Assembly (NCBI GenBank): GCA_037974665.1
Contig: CM075765.1
Span: 2,671,501-2,735,500, forward strand
DNA length: 64,000 nt
Source: Ehretia macrophylla
Lineage: Eukaryota; Streptophyta; Magnoliopsida; Boraginales; Ehretiaceae
Direction of reading: 5' to 3'
Position 1 is the stretch's first letter. Each line of letters begins with the position of its first letter. A model generated the notes under the pieces. That model saw only the letters and a program-made list of their open reading frames with translations, made no database searches and was not told the origin of the DNA. Positions 41,170 through 53,072 of the stretch are shown in pieces. The position numbers and the translations under genes are program-made.

Positions 41170-42029
41170 GAAATTGGTCTCCAACTCATCAAGCTCAACT
41201 GTGAACGAGTGCCAATCTGGTTAAAATTGAGAAATGTTCCGCTTGATTTACTTAACAATGATGGTCTCAGTTTCGTTTCAAGCACAATTGGCCTCCCTCT
41301 TCAGATGGATTCGAAAACTACCTCACGGTCACATCTTGGTTATGCAAGAGTATGTGTGGAAATGAATATTCTAAAGGATCTCCCAGATAGGACATATGTC
41401 GAACTCCCTAATGGGGAAGAGGCTGAGATTCTAATCGAATATGATTGGAAACCACAGAAATGTACTTTTTGTAATGTTGCAGGTCATGACACTTCCAATT
41501 GTCCTAATTCTCCAGACAATCGGGTTGAGGATAAACCTTCAGGCACCAATTCAGAATGGAATGAAGCAGATAAAAAGCATAGGAGGAGACGCGGTGCTTC
41601 ACGTCAAAAAGAGCATTTGGTTAGCAATAACAGATTTAATATACTTAACTCTGATGAAGCTCATGGAGATCATGGTGATCAAATTGATGAACGTTCCCAG
41701 GAAAATTTTTCTAAGTCCAAGACTGTAGAGAATAAAACTGCTGGAACAGGTGTTTTTCACAAAAAAAAACCAATGTCCAAAAGGTGAACATCCCTACACA
41801 GGCACATGTACAACAACATACTTCTCACATTTCGGTTACTCCGTACCCATCTCAAGGTTCTAAGGATAAGGTTTCTACACATACTTTTGGCAAAGCCATC
41901 TCTACCAATCGTGTTGTTGGCAACTCTTCCAACACTGCATCAACATCCAAGGTGACACCTTCATTTGATTATACTAGGGCAGTTCAAGGCATGTTCAACG
42001 GAAGACCCCCTGATCGAAGAACCCACTAA
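41170..42029 (+). pseudogene. LINE L1' ORF1, frameshifted duplicate
   Basis: Same DUF4283-like C-terminal part and knuckle CTFCNVAGHDTSNC as copy 1. After VFHKK a run of nine As (41761-41769) replaces the seven As of copy 1, ending the first frame at 41787; the tail continues in another frame to 42029. The frameshift is private to copy 2 and postdates the duplication. Confidence 0.8.
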
Positions 42030-42206
42030 GGAGATTTTCCTTTGTTTTCTTGTCTTTTTGTTCTTTTAGTCCTTGTTTGGACTAATTCACTTCTCCTTTC
42101 CTTGATCTTGTTTTGATGTTGTTTGTCAACAATCTTGTACTTGTACCACTTCCTTTGGATATCAATAAAACTCCCACTGAATTAACAAAAAAAAAACAAA
42201 AAAAAA
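41170..42206 (+). mobile_element. LINE-derived ORF1-only retroposon L1' (copy 2)
   Basis: Duplicate of 9557-10586. AATAAA at 42164-42169 and A-rich tail to 42206. Confidence 0.88.
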
Positions 42207-42612
42207 GACTCCTATTAACTATTCACGTGAATAGTGACGTGAATAGTAACTAAAAAGGAAGCAAACTTGCAGCCCAAGAAAAGCTTCTTTCTAGTGTGAA
42301 CACCTAATCTTGTAGCCCAAGAAAGTCTCTCTCCTAGTGTGAACACCTAAATTCGTCCATAGGAAATTAAACTAAAACTGAAAACTAAAACTAGGATAAA
42401 ATTACAAAGAAATCAAATCTTGACTAAATCTTCAAATCTTCTGGAAACTTCTTGAAGAATCTTGAAGTTCTTGAATCTTGAAAATAGAATCTTGACTTGA
42501 ATCTTTGCTGGAAAATTTGCCCAAAAGGTTCAATGAATGTGGACGCCCAATTGGTTCATTGAATGTGGACGCTTCAATTGGTTCATTGAATGTGGACATA
42601 TGGTTCGCATCA

Positions 42613-42679
42613 TTCCCCCTCTCTTGAGAAGGATTTGTCCTCAAATCCACTGGGTTCAAAGACCAGCCTAGGTGGTAGG
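42613..42679 (-). pseudogene. C-terminal fragment of element E' Gag-Pro with polypurine tract
   Basis: Minus-strand family C-terminus and polypurine tract (42613-42628). The last five bases GTAGG (42675-42679) match GTAGG at 49460-49464, giving a perfect target duplication for D'. Confidence 0.85.
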
Positions 42680-43491
42680 TGATGCGAACCAGCCATCCAC
42701 ATTCATTGCACCATTTGGATGAATTTTTCAGCAATGATTCAAGTCAAGATTCTATTTTCAAGATTCAAGAACTTCAAGATTCTTCAAGAAGTTTCAAGAA
42801 GATTTGAAGATCTAGTCAAGATTTGATTTCTTTGTAATTCTATCATAGTTTTAGTTTTCAGTTTTAGTTTAATTCCCTATGGACGAATTTAGGTGTTCAC
42901 ACTAGGAGAGAGACTTTCTTGGGCTGCAAGATTAGGTGTTCACACTAGAAAGGAGCTTTTCTTGGGCTGCAAGGTTGCTTCCTTTTTAGTTACTATTCAT
43001 GTCACTATTCACATGAATAGTTAATAGGAGTCTTTTCTTGGTCTCCAAGTTTGTTTCCTTTGACCTAGTTACAATTCACGTTTTTCGTACTTGGGCTAGG
43101 GTTTAGGAGTCCTTTTCCAAGCAGGATACTTATTTGTTATTGCCTATATAAGGCACTTTTTGTGATAATAAAGTTAGACAATTCTGAAATTAAATTGTGA
43201 GATTATTCTCCTTGAGTTCTCCAAGAGACTCTTTCGAACTTATCAAGGGATTCCTTGTGGCGTTCAACCTTGACTTATCAAGCGGATTTCCATCCCCGTT
43301 TGTGGCGTCTTCACCATACCAAGGTTCTTGCTTTGCTAAGCAACGGGTCGCGGTTTCCATCATATTCACTATACCAAGGTTCTTGTCTTGCTAGGCAAAG
43401 GGTCGCGGTTCCATCCATTCTTGAAAGATCTTGGGTTTGTTTTACCAATCTTGGTGTTGGGTCTTAGCACATGTTGACCAGGTTCGTATCA
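42680..43491 (+). repeat. 5' LTR of element D'
   Basis: 812 bp. The G-box palindrome is mutated here (CATGTCACTATTCACATG near 42998-43015), as is one flanking ACTATTCACGT copy (ACAATTCACG near 43070). Confidence 0.92.
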
Positions 43492-44538
43492 GTTGGTAAT
43501 CAGAGCTTAGGTTTATCAGGTTTGCCTATCTTTTTCTTGTTTTTCTTGGTTAATTCCTTGAGTCTAGGTCTAGGTTTTAATTCCTTTCTTCGTTCTTGAT
43601 TGTGTCATGCTTCCAATTCGTTTTCTTGGTTGTGTCTTGATTCCGTTCTTGTTCTTTTAATTTCGTGTCTTGAGTCTTGTTCTCCGTTTCTTGAGTCTTG
43701 TCTTCAATTTTGTTTTCTTGCTTTCAATTTCGTTTCTTGTTAAGCTTTCAATTGGCCAAACCCTAGAATCTTGAATTAGGGTTTCTTGTGTTTCTAAATT
43801 CGAAGTCTTGGTTACTTGCTCATTGTCTTTGTTTCTGAAAATCAAGAAAAGAACATCAAGAAAGAAAAGAAACTTCAGGAAAAGAAAAAAAAAATTCGGA
43901 GCTGAAAAAAAAAAAAAAAAAGGGCAAAATAGTGAACAGTAAAAAACTTGTTTTTGTTGAATTAGCCTTCGAGGCCAAGCTTTTCTGAAGGGAAACGACG
44001 TTCTGAGCATAACCCGCTGTGGGCACCATTCTCTTAGGGCCAAATTCCAACGTTTTCTATGAGTTTTGGTCATTTTTGTGTTTTAGAATAGGGTTTTTGC
44101 AACTTTCCTTATTTCTCTAGATTTCCTTCTTCGAGATTTATTCAAGTTTCTTTGGCTAACCTTGTTTCCAAAGTCTTAGAGGTCTAAAAAAAAAAAATCA
44201 TCAAAATTAAAAAAAAAAAATAATACGCTGCTTTAGTGCCTATCTTGGTACTCTTGATTAGTTCTAGGGAACTTGAAGGAGAATACGAGTGGTAAAAGGC
44301 AGTGTGTGTGAGATTATTAGAGGGTAAAAGCCAAGTGAGTTAAGTGAAACACGTGAGGGAGTGAAATTCAATCATGGCTCATAATCAAGAGGATGACATC
44401 AATGTAGAAGGTCAACAACCCGTAGTCCCTAATTTGCAGATGCAAGCATTGATGGGGGAGATGAGACAGATGATGAGGGCTGAATTAGAACAAATACATG
44501 TGAGGTTGGATAGAGTAGAAGATAGAGCACAACGAAGG

Positions 44539-45325
44539 TGATGCGAACCAACCATCCACATTCATTGCACTTTTGGATGAATTTTCCAGCAAAGATCCAA
44601 GTCAAGATTCTATTTTCAAGATTCAAGAACTTCAAGATTCTTCAAGAAGTTTCAAGAAGATTTGAAGATTTAGTCAAGATTTGATTTCTTTGTAATTTTA
44701 TCCTAGTTTTAGTTTTCAGTTTTAGTTTAATTTCCTATGGACGAATTTAGGTGTTCACACTAGGAGAGAGACTTTCTTGGGCTACAAGATTAGGTGTTCA
44801 CACTAGAAAGGAGCTTTTCTTGGGCTGCAAGTTTGCTTCCTTTTTAGTTACTATTCACGTCACTATTCACGTGAATAGTTAATAGGAGTCTTTTCTTGGT
44901 CTCCAAGTTTGTTTCCTTTGACCTAGTTACTATTCACGTTTTTCCTACTTGGGCTAGGGTTTAGGAGTCCTTTTCCAAGCAGGATACTTATTTGTTATTG
45001 CCTATATAAGGCACTTTTTGTGATAATAAAGAGAGATTATTCTCCTTGAGTTCTCCAAGAGACTCTTTCGAACTTATCAAGGGATTCCTTGTGGCGTTCA
45101 ACCTTGACTTATCAAGCGGATTTCCATCCCCGTTTGTGGCGTCTTCACCATACCAAGGTTCTTGCTTTTCTAAGCAACGGGTCGCGGTTTCCATCATATT
45201 CACTATACCAAGGTTCTTGTCTTGCTAGGCAAAGGGTCGCGGTTCCATCCATTCTTGAAAGATCTTGGGTTTGTTTTACCAATCTTGGTGTTGGGTCTTG
45301 GCACATGTTGACCAGGTTCGTATCA
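44539..45325 (+). repeat. 5' LTR of element H (787 bp)
   Basis: Long-LTR type. The missing segment corresponds to TTAGACAATTCTG and the following bases of the R region, just downstream of the TATA box. Confidence 0.9.
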
Positions 45326-46222
45326 GTTGGTAATCAGAGCATAGGTTTATCAGGTTTGCCTATCCTTTTCTTGTTTTTCTTGGTTAATTCCTTGAGTCTA
45401 GGTCTAGGTTTTAATTCCTTTCTTCGTTCTTGATTGTGTCATGCTTCCAATTCATTTTCTTGGTTGTGTCTTGATTCCGTTCTTGTTCTTTTAATTTCGT
45501 GTCTTGAGTCTTGTTCTCCGTTTCTTGAGTCTTGTCTTCAATTTTGTTTTCTTGCTTTCAATTTCGTTTCTTGTTAAGCTTTCAATTGGCCAAACCCTAG
45601 AATCTTGAATTAGGGTTTCTTGTGTTTCTAAATTCGAAGTCTTGGTTACTTGCTCATTGTCTTTGTTTCTGAAAATCAAGAAAAGAACATCAAGAAAGAA
45701 AAGAAACTTCAAGAAAAGAAAAAAAAATTCGGAGCTGAAAAAAAAAAAAAAAAAAAAGGCAAAATAGTGAACAGTAAAAAAACTTGTTTTTGTTGAATTA
45801 GCCTTCGTGGCCTAGCTTTTCTGAAGGGAAACGACGTTCTGAGCATAACCCACAGCTTTGCTGTGGGCACCACCCTCTTAGGGCCAAATTCCAACGTTTT
45901 CTATGAGTTTTGGGCATTTTTGTGTTTTAGAATAGGGTTTTTGCAACTTTCCTTATTTTTCTAGGTTTTCTTCTTCGAGTTTTATTCAAGTTTCTTTCTC
46001 TAACCTTGTTTCCAGAGTCTTAGAGGTCTAAAAAAAAAAAATCATCAAATTTCGAAAAAAAAAAAAAGTAATACGCTGCTTTAGTGCCTATCTTGGTACT
46101 CTTGTTTAGTTCTAGGGAACTTGAAAGAGAATACGATAGGAAAAAGGCAAAGTGTGTGAGATTATTAGAGGGTAAAAGCTAAAGTGAGTTGAGCGAAACA
46201 CGTGAGGGAGTGAAATTCAATC
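45326..46222 (+). other. leader of element H with stem-loop
   Basis: The stem-loop at 45849-45867 reads CCCACAGC-TTT-GCTGTGGG, a perfect 8-bp stem. The primer binding site carries the extra A. Inverted telo-box motifs lie near 45593-45619. A runs lie near 45720-45760. Confidence 0.8.
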
Positions 46223-46477
46223 ATGGCTCATAATCAAGAGGATGACACAAAAGTAGAAGCTCAACAACCAGTTCTGAATTTACAGTTGCAAGCTTTTTTG
46301 GGAGAGATGAGACAGATGATGAGAGCTGAATTTGAACAAATACATGAGAGGTTTGAAAGAATATATAAGGTCGAGCCCGAGTTCAAACAATCCACCAATG
46401 CCACGACCTCCCAAGGTAAATCAGCTTCTACTATGACTCGATCTAGTGAGATTAGATGTTTTAAATGTCAGGGATGG
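46223..46477 (+). pseudogene. delta-CA Gag fragment of element H
   Basis: N-terminal region (MAHNQEDDTKVEAQQP), no capsid core, and the first half of the knuckle (CFKCQGW), where the deletion joins LTR sequence. It confirms that the capsid deletion is inherited by three independent insertions (F, G, H). Confidence 0.85.
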
Positions 46478-46793
46478 AGACAATTCTGAAATTAAATTGT
46501 GAGATTATTCTCCTTGAGTTCTCCAAGAGACTCTTTCGAACTTATCAAGGGATTCCTTGTGGCGTTCAACCTTGACTTATCAAGCGGATTTCCATCCCCG
46601 TTTGTGGCGTCTTCACCATACCAAGGTTCTTGCTTTGCTAAGCAACGGGTCGCGGTTTCCATCATATTCACTATACCAAGGTTCTTGTCTTGCTAGGCAA
46701 AGGGTCGCGGTTCCATCCATTCTTGAAAGATCTTGGGTTTGTTTTACCAATCTTGGTGTTGGGTCTTGGCACATGTTGACCAGGTTCGTATCA
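46478..46793 (+). repeat. truncated 3' LTR of element H
   Basis: Only R/U5 (about 316 bp) remains, ending GGTTCGTATCA. With the target duplication intact on both sides, the deletion must be internal and probably followed integration. Confidence 0.88.
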
Positions 46794-48647
46794 GAAGGCA
46801 GCCACAAGTTGCTCAAAATGCACCAAGGAGAAACATGGTGCCAAGAAGGGAAGTTGAAGATGTTGATGAGGAGCTTGATTGGATGTCGGGCAGCAATCAA
46901 AGACATGGTCAAGTTAGAGAAGTTAGGGATCGTGTTGATAACAACTTAGGAAGCATCAAGATGAAGATTCCTACGTTTCAAGGAAGGATTGATCCGGAAG
47001 CCTATCTGGAGTGGGAAAAGAAGATGGAGTTGGTTTTCGATTGCCACAACTATTCCGATTTGAAAAAGGTAAAACTTGCTGCAATTGAATTTATTGACTA
47101 TGCTATTGTTTGGTGGGATCAATTGTGCATTAATAGGAGGCGGAATAGAGATCGTCCTATTGCAACTTGGGATGAGATGAAGAGAGTGATGAGGCGGCGG
47201 TTTGTCCCCAGTCATTACTATCGAGATTTATACCTCAAGCTGCAAAGTCTTCACCAAGGTAATAAAAGCGTGGAAGAATATTACAAAGAGATGGAGATGG
47301 CTATGATAAGAGCTAATGTAGAGGAAGACCGGGAGGCAACAATGGCTAGATTTTTGAATGGGTTGAATTGTGAGATTGCTAACACAATTGAGTTGTATCA
47401 TTATGTTGAATTAGAAGATCTGGTACATATGGCAATTAAAGTGGAGAAACAACTAAAGAAGGGTGGTACACGACCAAGACCAGTCTCACCTTGGAGGACG
47501 AGCAACCCAAAGGAAGAAGAAAATTTGTCCACTTCCAAGGCCATGCCCGAGCCAAAACCATCCACTAATACCACGACCTCCCAAGGTAAATCAGCTTCTA
47601 CAACTCGATCTCGTGATATTAGATGTTTTACATGTCAGGGATGGGGACATATAGCAAGCCAATGTCCAAACAAGCGAACGATGGTAATCCTGGATGATGG
47701 AGAGATTGAATCCGAGGATGAATCACATTCTGATGACATGCCCATACTAGAGGACACCGTAGTGGGAGAAGAGGAGTTTGGGGCAGATCATGGACAAGAT
47801 GCTTGGACTAGTGGCACAACGAGCCTTGAGCTTACAAGCTGAAGAAAAGGAAGAAGTAATGCAACATGAGAACATCTTTCATACTCGCTGCCACGTGGAA
47901 GATAAGGTATGTAGTGTTATTATTGATGGTGGTAGTTGTACTAATGTTGCTAGTGCTTCTATTTTTGAAAAGCTAGGGCTCAACACAGTTAAGCACCCAC
48001 GTCCATACAAACTACAGTGGCTGAATAATTGTGGTGAAGTAGGGGTTACAAAGCAGGTTGTTGTACCGTTTCGAATTGGAAAGTATGAAGATGAGGTATT
48101 GTGTGATGTGGTAACAATGCATGCTGGACATCTACTCTTAGGAAGACCGTGGCAATTTGATCGACGTGTGCAACATGATGGCTTCACCAATAAGTGCACA
48201 TTCATGTTCAATCAGCGGACAATCACTCTAGTTTCCATGACACCAAAAAAAGTTTATGAGAGTGAACAAAAGAATTTGAGAGAACAAAAGAATTTGAGTG
48301 AGCAAAAGATTGAGAGTGAAAAGAAAAAGAGCAAGGTCGAATCAGGAAAGGTAGAGATGAAAGAAAAGAATTCAACCAATGAGGTAAAAATAGAGGGAAA
48401 GCAAAGAAATTTTTATGTAAAAGCAAGTGAGGTTAAGAGAGCTTTGATTTCAAAAAGGCCAATGATTATACTTATGTACAAAGAGGCTCTTTTAAACACT
48501 AACCAACTTTACTCTGCATTGCATAGTGTTTCTTTCTTGCAGGATTTTGAGGGAGTGTTTCCTGCGGATGTACCACATGGTCAACCACCTAGGCTGGTCT
48601 TTGAACCTGGTGGATTTGAGGACAAATCCTTCTCAAGAGGGGGGGAA

Positions 48648-49459
48648 TGATGCGAACCAGCCATCCACATTCATTGCACTATTTGGATGAATTTTTCAGC
48701 AATGATTAAAGTCAACATTCTATTTTCAAGATTCAAGAACTTCAAGATTCTTCAAAAAGTTTCAAAAAGATTTGAAGATCTAGTCAAGATTTGATTTCTT
48801 TGTAATTCTATCATAGTTTTAGTTTTCAGTTTTAGTTTAATTCCCTATGGACGAATTTAGGTGTTCACACTAGGAGAGAGACTTTCTTGGGCTGCAAGAT
48901 TAGGTGTTCACACTAGAAAGGAGCTTTTCTTGGGCTGCAAGTTTGCTTCCTTTTTAGTTACTATTCACGTCACTATTCACGTGAATAGTTAATAGGAGTC
49001 TTTTCTTGGTCTCCAAGTTTGTTTCCTTTGACCTAGTTACTATTCACGTTTTTCCTACTTGGGCTAGGGTTTAGGAGTCCTTTTCCAAGCAGGATACTTA
49101 TTTGTTATTGCCTATATAAGGCACTTTTTGTGATAATAAAGTTAGACAATTCTGAAATTAAATTGTGAGATTATTCTCCTTGAGTTCTCCAAGAGACTCT
49201 TTTGAACTTATCAAGGGATTCCTTGTGGCGTTCAACCTTGACTTATCAAGCGGATTTCCATCCCCGTTTGTAGCGTCTTCACCATACCAAGGTTCTTGCT
49301 TTTCTAAGCAACGGGTCGCGGTTTCCATCATATTCACTATACCAAGGTTCTTGTCTTGCTAGGCAAAGGGTCGCGGTTCCATCCATTCTTGAAAGATCTT
49401 GGGTTTGTTTTACCAATCTTGGTGTTGGGTCTTGGCACATGTTGACCAGGTTCGTATCA
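48648..49459 (+). repeat. 3' LTR of element D'
   Basis: 812 bp, preceded by a polypurine tract (seven G) and followed by GTAGG (49460-49464). Confidence 0.92.
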
Positions 49460-51287
49460 GTAGGCCATGTGGTACGTTCGCGAGAAACACTTCCTTAAAA
49501 TCCTCATTGGAAAAGCTATTTTCTCTTTTTACTACCTCTCTAGCTTCAGCCTTGCTCGCTTTCTTTTCACTCTCATTCTTTTGATCACCCAAATTCTTTT
49601 GTTCACTCAAGTTCTTTTGATCACTCAATTTTTGTAACCTCACTTGATCCTCATAAACTTGTTTTGGTGTCATTGGAACTAGAGTGATTGTTCGCTGATT
49701 AAACATGAATGAATACTTGTTGGTGAAGCCATCATGCTGCACACGTCGATGAAATTGCCACAGTCTTCCTAAGAGTAGATGTCCAGCATGCATTGTTACC
49801 ACATCACACAATACCTCATCTTCATACTTTCCAATGCGAAACGGCACCACAACCTGTTTTGTAACCCTTACCTCACCACAATCATTCAACCATTGTAGCT
49901 TGTATGGACGTGGATGCTTAATAGTTGTGAGTCCTAGCTTTTCAACCATGGAAGAACTAGCAACGTTAGTGCAACTACCACCATCAATAATAACACTACA
50001 TACCTTGTCTTTTACGTGGCAACGAGTATGAAAGATGTTCTCACGTGGTACTACTTCTTCCTCTTCTTTAGCTTGTAAGCTCAAGGCTCGTTGTGCCACT
50101 AGTCCAAGCATCTGTCCATGATCCGCCCCAAACTCCTCTTCTCCCACTACGGTGTCCTCTAGTATGGGCATGTCATCAGAATATGATTCATCCTCGGATT
50201 CAATCTCTCGATCATCCAGGATTACCATTGTTCGCTTGTTTGGACATTGGTTTGCTATATGTCCCCATCCCTGACATGTAAAACATCTAATATCAAGAGA
50301 TCGAGTTGTAGAAGTCGATTTACCTTGGGAGGTCGTGGTATTAGTGGATGGTTTTGGCTCAGGCATGGCCTTGGAAGTGGACAAATTTTCTTCTTCCTTT
50401 GGGTTGCTCGTCCTCCAAGGTGAGATTGGTCTTGGTCGTGTACCACCCCTCTTTAGTTGTTTCTCCACTTTAATTGCCATATGTACCAGATCTTCTAATT
50501 CAACATAATGATACAACTCAATCGTGTTAGCAATCTCACAATTCAACCCATTCAAAAATCTAGCCATTGTTGCCTCCCGATCTTCCTCTACATTAGCTCT
50601 TATCATAGCCATCTCCATCTCTTTGTAATATTCTTCCACGCTTTTATTACCTTGATGAAGACTTTACAGCTTGAGGTATAAATCTCGATAGTAATGACTT
50701 GGGACAAACCGCAGCCTCATCACTCTCTTCATCTCATCCCAAGTTGCAATAGGACAATCTCCATTCCGCCTCCTATTAACGCACAATTGATCCCACCAAA
50801 CAATAGCATAGTCAGTAAATTCAATTGCAGCAAGTTTTACCTTTTTCAAATCGGAATAGTTGTGGCAATCGAAAACCAATTCCATCTTCTTTTCCCACTC
50901 AAGATAGGCTTCCGGATCACTCTTTCCTTGAAACGCAGGAATCTTCATCTTGATACTTCCTAAGTTGTTATCAACACGATCAACACGATCCCTAGCATCT
51001 CTATCCCGACCATGTCGCCTATTGCTGCCCACCGAAATTCTGTCAAACTCTTCATCAACATCTTCAACTTCCCTTCTTGGCACCATGTTTCTCCTTGGTG
51101 CGTTTTGAGCAACTTGTGGCTGCCTTCGTTGTGCTCTATCTTCTACTCTATCCAACCTCACATGTATTTGTTCTAATTCAGCCCTCATCATTTGTCTCAT
51201 CTCCCCCATCAATGCTTGCATCTGCAAATTAGGGACTACGGGTTGTTGACCTTCTACATTGATGTCATCCTCTTGATTATGAGCCAT
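49460..51287 (-). pseudogene. Gag-protease of element E', interrupted by D' and one nonsense codon
   Basis: Duplicate of 15587-17414. The ATG is at 51287. A CAA-to-TAA change at 50664-50666 (within LKLQSL) stops the frame in the capsid; the remainder is open again from 50639 to the D' junction. The knuckle CFTCQGWGHIANQC, IIDGGS and LLLGRLW are preserved. The nonsense codon is absent in copy 1. Confidence 0.85.
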
Positions 51288-52207
51288 GATTGAATTTCAC
51301 TCCCTCACGTGTTTCACTTAACTCACTTGGCTTTTACCCTCTAATAATCTCACACACACTGCCTTTTACCACTCGTATTCTCCTTTTAGTTCGTTTGAAA
51401 CTAATCAACTAGTTCAAGAAGAACCAAGCAGTGAAAACAATTCTATCACGGAATCCAATTTTTTTTCTATATTTTTTTTTTTGACAAACAAAGGTTCTGA
51501 AAAACAGGACTCTAAGACGTGGGAACAAGGTTAGAGAAAGAAACTTGAATAAAACTTGAAGAAGGAAACCTAGAAAAATAAGGAAAGTTGTAAAACCCTA
51601 TTCTAAAACACAAAAATGCCCAAAACTCATAGAAAACGATGGAATTTGGCCCTAAGAGGGTGGCGCCCACAGTTTTGCTGTAGGTTATGCTCAGAACGTC
51701 GTTTCCCTTCAGAAAAGCTTGGCCACGAAGGCTAATTCAACAAAAACAAGTTTTTTACTGTTCACTGTTTTGCCTTTTTTTTTTTTTTTTTCAGCTCCGA
51801 AATTTTTTTTTTTTTCTTTTCTTGGAGTTTCTTTTCTTTCTTGATGTTCTTTTCTTGATTTTCAGAAACAAAGACAATGAGCAATTATCCAAGACTTTGA
51901 ATTTAGAAGGACAAGAAACCCTAATTCAAGATTCTAGGGTTTGGCCAATTGAAAACTAAACAAGAAGCAAAATTGAAAGCAAGAAAACAAAATTGAAGAC
52001 AAAACTCAAGAAACGAAGAACAAGACTCAAGACACGAAATTAAAAGAACAAGAACGGAATCAAGACACAACCAAGAAAACGAATTGGAAGCATGACACAA
52101 TCAAGAACGAGAAAGGAATTAAAACCTAGACCTAGACTCAAGGAATTAACCAAGAAAAACAAGAAAAGGATAGGCAAACCTAATAAACCTAAGCTCTGCT
52201 TACCAAC
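51288..52207 (-). other. leader of element E'
   Basis: The stem-loop at 51666-51684 has one broken pair (CCCACAG / CTGTAGG). The primer binding site at 52193-52205 has decayed. Otherwise it is colinear with 17415-18330. Confidence 0.78.
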
Positions 52208-53072
52208 TGATACGAACTTGGTCAACATGTGCCTAGACCCAACACCAAGATTGGTAAAACAAACCCAAGACCTTTCAAGAATGGATGGAACCGCGACCCT
52301 TTGCCTAGTAAGACAAGAACCTTGGTATAGTGAATATGATGGAAACCGCGACCCGTTGCTTAGCAAAGCAAGAACCTTGGTATGGTGAAGACGCCACAAA
52401 CGGGGATGGAAATCCGCTTGATAAGTCAAGGTTGAATGCCACAAGGAATCCCTTGATAAGTTCGAAAGAGTCTCTTGGAGAACTCAAGGAGAATAATCTC
52501 ACAATTTAATTTCAGAATTGTCTAACTTTATTATCACAAAAAGTGCCTTATATAGGCAATAACAAATAAGTATCCTGCTTGGAAAAGGACTCCTAAACCC
52601 TAGCCCAAGTAGGAAAAACGTGAATAGTAACTAGGTCAAAGGAAACAAACTTGGAGACCAAGAAAAGACTCCTATTAACTATTCACGTGAATAGTGACGT
52701 GAATAGTAACTAAAAAGGAAGCAAACTAGCAGCCCAAGAAAAGCTCCTTTCTAGTGTGAACACCTAATCTTGTAGCCCAAGAAAGTCTCTCTCCTAGTGT
52801 GAACACCTAAATTCGTCCATAGAAAATTAAACTAAAACTGAAAACTAAAACTAGGATAAAATTACAAAGAAATCAAATCTTGACTAAATCTTCAAATCTT
52901 CTTGAAACTTCTTGAAGAATCTTGAAGTTCTTGAATCTTGAAAATAGAATCTTGACATGAATCTTTGCTGGAAAATTTGCCCAAAAGGTTCAATGAATGT
53001 GGACGCCCAATTGGTTCATTGAATGTGGACGCTTCAATTGGTTCATTGAATGTGGACGTCTGGTTCGCATCA
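52208..53072 (-). repeat. 5' LTR of element E' (865 bp)
   Basis: Same length and triplicated end motif as copy 1 (units near 52987-53061), followed by AATGT. Here the G-box palindrome is the intact form. Confidence 0.92.

Larger units (their letters stand above)
40723..42612 (-). repeat. 3' LTR of element E', interrupted by L1'
   Basis: LTR parts at 40723-41169 and 42207-42612 with the same 12-bp target loss as copy 1, confirming that one LINE insertion predates the duplication. The triplicated 26-27-bp motif is retained near 42527-42600. Confidence 0.9.
44539..46793 (+). mobile_element. element H: delta-CA element with large internal/3' deletion, nested in D'
   Basis: Perfect target duplication GAAGG (44534-44538, 46794-46798). 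The 5' LTR is 787 bp (about 25 bp missing after GATAATAAAG at 45031). The primer-binding-like site is 45328-45340, leader to 46222, gag start 46223-46477. The gag then joins the 3' LTR at AGACAATTCTG (46478), so the end of gag, protease, polypurine tract and U3 of the 3' LTR are gone. H is absent from D in copy 1, so it inserted after the duplication. Confidence 0.93.
44374..48650 (+). pseudogene. Gag-protease of element D', split by H and frameshifted
   Basis: The N-terminus (MAHNQEDD, coiled-coil region) occupies 44374-44538. H plus its target duplication intervenes, and the frame resumes at 46799 with the capsid, knuckle CFTCQGWGHIASQC and linker. An extra A near 47793 (GGACAAGATG against GGACAGATT in D) shifts the frame, ending it at 47842; the protease (IIDGGS, LLLGRPW) and tail are read from 47778 to 48650. 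Stop TGA is the first three LTR bases. Copy 1 lacks both lesions. The catalytic second motif is the canonical Gly form here while D has Glu, so the Glu arose in D after duplication. Confidence 0.88.
42680..49459 (+). mobile_element. element D' (duplicate of D) with nested H
   Basis: LTRs 42680-43491 and 48648-49459 (812 bp each), target duplication GTAGG on both sides. The primer-binding-like site TGGTAATCAGAGC is at 43494-43506. Leader 43492-44373; its stem-loop is collapsed (CCCGCTGTGGG near 44012). Gag is interrupted by H. Confidence 0.93.
40723..53072 (-). mobile_element. element E' (duplicate of E) with nested L1', D' and H
   Basis: Same structure and same target duplication AATGT (40718-40722, 53073-53077) as E. 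It is longer because H is nested in D'. The 3' LTR is 40723-42612 (split by L1'), the 5' LTR 52208-53072 (865 bp). The primer binding site (52193-52205) has decayed to TGGTAAGCAGAGC. Confidence 0.93.
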
